Positions 6,244 through 8,659 of a DNA stretch of 8,659 bases are shown here, piece after piece. The stretch covers positions 1-8,659 of the forward strand of contig CAKQRI010000053.1 in NCBI GenBank assembly GCA_934271365.1, given 5' to 3'. The stretch is from an uncultured Spirochaetales bacterium. GTDB lineage: Bacteria > Spirochaetota > Spirochaetia > Sphaerochaetales > Sphaerochaetaceae. The number at the start of each line of letters is the position of its first letter. The stretch's first letter is position 1. Under the pieces are notes generated by a model. The model was given only the letters and a program-made list of their open reading frames with translations, ran no database searches and was not told where the DNA came from. A program made the translations under genes and the position numbers.

Positions 6244-6882
6244 ATGAAGAAATTGATATTGCTTTTTGCATCTGTAGCATTAACGCTTATAGGATGCTTT
6301 TGGCCTCCTGTAGTGCCAATCGGATATATTAATCTTTCTAATCCGACAGATGAGCCTGTCACTGTTTATTCCGAATATCTGAATAACAGTGTTGCGTTCC
6401 AGATTGATGCCAGATCCTCATGCAGTGTCATTGTAAACCAGTCTTCTGAGAATAGCGTTAGAGTTATGCTCTATGGTCCATATTACGGAGGAAGAGCAGT
6501 TATATTGAGTAACGTTGCATCTGGATACATGAAAAGCTATGAGCTGCCCCCTCTTTATTCACGATTCAGAATTGATAATGAGACAGTATCTGTTTTTGAT
6601 AATCTATATATTGCAGATAGCTATGGAAATAAAGCATATATGTTCTATTTTCGTGATAACAATTATTATGCAAAAAGCAGTGATAACAGAGATTATGAGG
6701 TCAGTTCTTATAATGCAAAACTGAGGCAGGGGGAGAGTGGATATATATTTGTAGAATCATCTATTCTCAGAAATCCATGCAAACTATATGGGATAATCGG
6801 GAATATGGTATTAGAGACAGACAGATATAGTTTGTTTCAGGCCGGAAATACTGTTACAATGTCAGCGAGTGCACTGCATTGA
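6244..6882 (+). CDS. Lipoprotein of unknown function
   Basis: No family is recognised. The 212-residue product begins with a clear lipoprotein signal peptide (MKK, hydrophobic core, lipobox LIGC with Cys18), so it should be lipid-anchored outside the cytoplasm. After a Pro-rich linker (FWPPVVP) the mature part is rich in Tyr, Ser, Asn and Val, with strand-like alternation (YINLSNPTDEPVTVYSEYL; GESGYIFVESSIL), suggesting a beta-sandwich-like fold. There are no catalytic motifs and no further transmembrane segments. The signal peptide fixes the start, yet there is no ribosome binding site before it. It is divergent from thiB and followed after 3 bases by nnr, so the two are probably co-transcribed, although a functional link is not evident. 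Confidence 0.8.
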   Translation: MKKLILLFASVALTLIGCFWPPVVPIGYINLSNPTDEPVTVYSEYLNNSVAFQIDARSSCSVIVNQSSENSVRVMLYGPYYGGRAVILSNVASGYMKSYELPPLYSRFRIDNETVSVFDNLYIADSYGNKAYMFYFRDNNYYAKSSDNRDYEVSSYNAKLRQGESGYIFVESSILRNPCKLYGIIGNMVLETDRYSLFQAGNTVTMSASALH

Positions 6883-6885
6883 TAT

Positions 6886-8268
6886 ATGAAACCCATACTT
6901 ACACTAGACGAGTCAAAGAATTTAGATAGAGATCTTATAGCTAAGCTTTCACTGAAATCAGAGAAGCTCATTGAGAAGGCTGGACTTTTATCTGCTGATA
7001 TCATCAGGAGAGAACTGAAATCTGAATCCTCTATTCTTTTTCTGATAGGTCCTGGAAATAATGGTTTAGATGGACTTGTAGCAGCAGAGGCTCTTTCTTC
7101 TATAGGCTATAGAGTAGCTATTTATTTCTATAAAAGGGAAAAAGCAAATGAAGCTAACAAGGCTAGGGAATTTAAGGCTTATGGATATGCAGAGATATGC
7201 AATTCTATTCCTTCTCCAGATAGCTTTGAGGCAGTAGTAGAGGCTCTTTTCGGTTTCAGCTTCAGAGGTAGCCTTGATTATGATATTTCATCTTTTCTGA
7301 ATAAATCGAAAAAAGTATATGCTTTGGATGCTCCAGCCGGTTTTGCATATACAGCATATAAGACAATAACATTCTCTTTGCCTAAAAAGGAATTCTATTT
7401 TGAAAACCGCAGCAGAGCAGGGCTTATTGATATCGTGAATCCTGGATTTCCGGAATCAAACCTCAGTTCCTGCAGTGCAGATATGCATCTCCTTGATCCT
7501 GAGGATATCTCAGAACCGGTTCTTCCTCTGACTGCATATAAGAATACCAGAGGCCATGTTGCACTGCTCTCTGGTTCTGACAACTATCCAGGAGCTTCAC
7601 TTCTAGCTGCTAGGTCTCTTTATAAATCTGGCGCAGGTCTAGTGAGCTTGTATTCCTCAGAAAGTGTTCTGGATTTTGCAATCTCAAATGAGCCAGGCAT
7701 AATCAGAGGCAGAAGAGATACATTTTCTGAATATGATTCGGTTCTGCTTGGGCCTGGCTGGGGGAAAGGCGACTCTGTGTTATTTGAGAAAGCTCTTGGA
7801 TCAGGTGTTCCATATGTCATTGATGCTGATGCACTAGGCTTGATTGAAGGAAGAAGGCTTCCTGGAAATGCTGTTCTTACCCCGCATATAGGAGAGTATA
7901 AGAAGCTCTTGGTCCAGTATGGAATAGAAGGTGGCCTTACTGAAGATAATATAAAAGCGCTAGCAGCTTGTGCCAATGCAGTTGTTGCTGTTAAGAGCTC
8001 TGTTGTATACATATCAGATGGATGTGATATATATATCTACGATGGTGGAAATCCTGCTCTTGGCGTAGCTGGTTCTGGTGATATTCTCTCTGGTGTTATA
8101 GCTTCGGCTCTGGCCCGTGGGGTAAAGCCTCTTCAGGCTGCTATTGATGGTGTTATAATGCATCAGCTTGCAGGTAGATCACTTGCAGAAAAGAAAGGCT
8201 TATTCACAGCCAGTGAGCTTTTAGAGGAGATTGGAATAATATGCTGCAGATATATTTTCTCTCTATAA
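6886..8268 (+). CDS. nnr: Bifunctional NAD(P)HX epimerase / ADP(ATP)-dependent NAD(P)HX dehydratase, epimerase half degenerate
   Basis: Repairs hydrated NAD(P)H: the N-terminal NnrE (YjeF_N) domain interconverts R- and S-NAD(P)HX, and the C-terminal NnrD (ribokinase-like) domain dehydrates S-NAD(P)HX using ADP or ATP. The NnrE half covers about 1-205, with LIEKAG (28-33), GPGNNGLDG (55-63), EALFG (119-123) and DAPAGF (148-153). The family normally has NNGGDG, DALFG and D-x-PSG, so three ligand- or potassium-binding positions are altered. The NnrD half (about 215-460) is well kept: RGHVALLSGSDNYPGASLLAAR, LLGPGWGKG (287-295), VIDADAL (311-317), LTPHIGE (331-337), Lys370, and GNPALGVAGSGD (388-399) with the catalytic Asp399. 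At 460 residues it is a little shorter than the usual 490-515. The start is 3 bases after the lipoprotein stop, with no clear ribosome site, suggesting coupling. The 3' end overlaps the next gene by 28 bases. Confidence 0.93.
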   Translation: MKPILTLDESKNLDRDLIAKLSLKSEKLIEKAGLLSADIIRRELKSESSILFLIGPGNNGLDGLVAAEALSSIGYRVAIYFYKREKANEANKAREFKAYGYAEICNSIPSPDSFEAVVEALFGFSFRGSLDYDISSFLNKSKKVYALDAPAGFAYTAYKTITFSLPKKEFYFENRSRAGLIDIVNPGFPESNLSSCSADMHLLDPEDISEPVLPLTAYKNTRGHVALLSGSDNYPGASLLAARSLYKSGAGLVSLYSSESVLDFAISNEPGIIRGRRDTFSEYDSVLLGPGWGKGDSVLFEKALGSGVPYVIDADALGLIEGRRLPGNAVLTPHIGEYKKLLVQYGIEGGLTEDNIKALAACANAVVAVKSSVVYISDGCDIYIYDGGNPALGVAGSGDILSGVIASALARGVKPLQAAIDGVIMHQLAGRSLAEKKGLFTASELLEEIGIICCRYIFSL

Positions 8269-8645
8269 TCTATCTAATATTCTCATCGCTTCTTCTGCTT
8301 CTTGATTACCATAGAGAGCAGCTTGCTTTTCTCCTAAGGCTCAGATCCATGTTAAGAGATAACAGGAAAGCTCAGCAGATTCACTTTATTTCAGGACTAG
8401 CGATCTCAATATTATTGCTGTTCTTTCCAATTTCTCCGGGGCCTATGATTTTAGGAGATTTCATCCCATCTATCGTAATTGCTTTTGAATCTTTTTATTT
8501 TCTTATATCATATAGTGATAAGAATAAGGATAGGGGACTTTCCTTTAATGGTACAAAGCTTGAAGTGAAGAAAAGGAATGCAGGATATGCATCATTAATT
8601 GTAGCTCTCCTTCATTTTCTATTTCCATCATTTGTATTAATATAG
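8241..8645 (+). CDS. Small membrane protein of unknown function (about four transmembrane helices)
   Basis: Not assigned to a family. The 134-residue product has hydrophobic segments at about 3-22, 47-66, 69-90 and 114-134. Between the first two is a basic, probably cytoplasmic loop (HREQLAFLLRLRSMLRDNRK), and a second polar loop (SDKNKDRGLSFNGTKLEVKK) precedes the last helix. The start at 8241 lies inside the end of nnr in another frame (28-base overlap). GAGGAG at 8224-8229 is 11 bases upstream, slightly distant but usable. The overlap points to co-transcription and perhaps translational coupling with nnr. No catalytic or binding motif is visible. Confidence 0.72.
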   Translation: MLQIYFLSIIYLIFSSLLLLLDYHREQLAFLLRLRSMLRDNRKAQQIHFISGLAISILLLFFPISPGPMILGDFIPSIVIAFESFYFLISYSDKNKDRGLSFNGTKLEVKKRNAGYASLIVALLHFLFPSFVLI

Positions 8646-8649
8646 TGAT

Positions 8650-8659
8650 ATGACTGAAC
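8650..8659 (+). CDS. Possible start of a further gene (only ATG ACT GAA visible)
   Basis: An ATG lies 4 bases after the stop of the membrane protein gene, a spacing like that of the other genes in this + strand cluster. Only three codons are inside the window and no ribosome binding site precedes them, so this is a suggestion from spacing alone. Confidence 0.3.

Noticed and set aside
7620..8012. Open frame on the - strand opposite nnr
   Set aside because: It lies wholly within the conserved dehydratase domain and has no supporting start signals.
1..8659. CRISPR array, tRNA, rRNA, insertion sequence or attachment site
   Set aside because: No regularly spaced repeats, no RNA-gene signatures and no transposase or terminal repeats were seen; nearly all of the window is accounted for by genes and the riboswitch region.

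Overview
The window looks like chromosomal DNA from a spirochaete-type bacterium of moderate, slightly AT-rich base composition. The lineage is an inference. It rests on the periplasmic binding protein, whose signal peptide ends in a Phe-Ala-Gln-Gly-Thr-Lys-Glu segment that I associate with Treponema, Spirochaeta and Sphaerochaeta transporters, and on several small lipoproteins in a housekeeping setting. I see no mobile element, CRISPR array, tRNA or rRNA, and the DNA is almost fully coding.

Left to right: (1) the 3' part of uvrB (nucleotide excision repair helicase subunit) on the + strand, entering from outside the window; (2) on the - strand, reading from about 6175 down to 810, a TPP riboswitch followed by thiB, thiP and thiQ (a complete thiamine/thiamine-phosphate ABC importer), then after a short gap a small exported, probably beta-barrel, protein and a lipoprotein with a caspase-like (clan CD) cysteine-peptidase domain, whose stop codon overlaps the end of uvrB in convergent orientation; (3) on the + strand, divergent from thiB, a lipoprotein of unknown function, a fused NAD(P)HX epimerase/dehydratase (Nnr) and a small four-helix membrane protein. 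The last bases may hold the start of another gene.

Functionally, the best-understood module is thiamine salvage: the riboswitch senses thiamine pyrophosphate and should repress thiBPQ when the cofactor is plentiful. Exported ThiB binds the vitamin, ThiP is the two-domain permease and ThiQ the ATPase. The beta-barrel/caspase-lipoprotein pair has 2-nt spacing and could be expressed from its own weak promoter or by read-through from the thi genes. The Nnr protein has a well-preserved dehydratase half, but its epimerase half departs from the family at several ligand-binding positions.

The points most worth a second look are the caspase-like lipoprotein and its beta-barrel partner, the degenerate epimerase domain, and a 12-bp alternative helix that competes with the riboswitch aptamer. 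No clearly new multi-gene system is evident; most of the window is recognisable housekeeping and transport.
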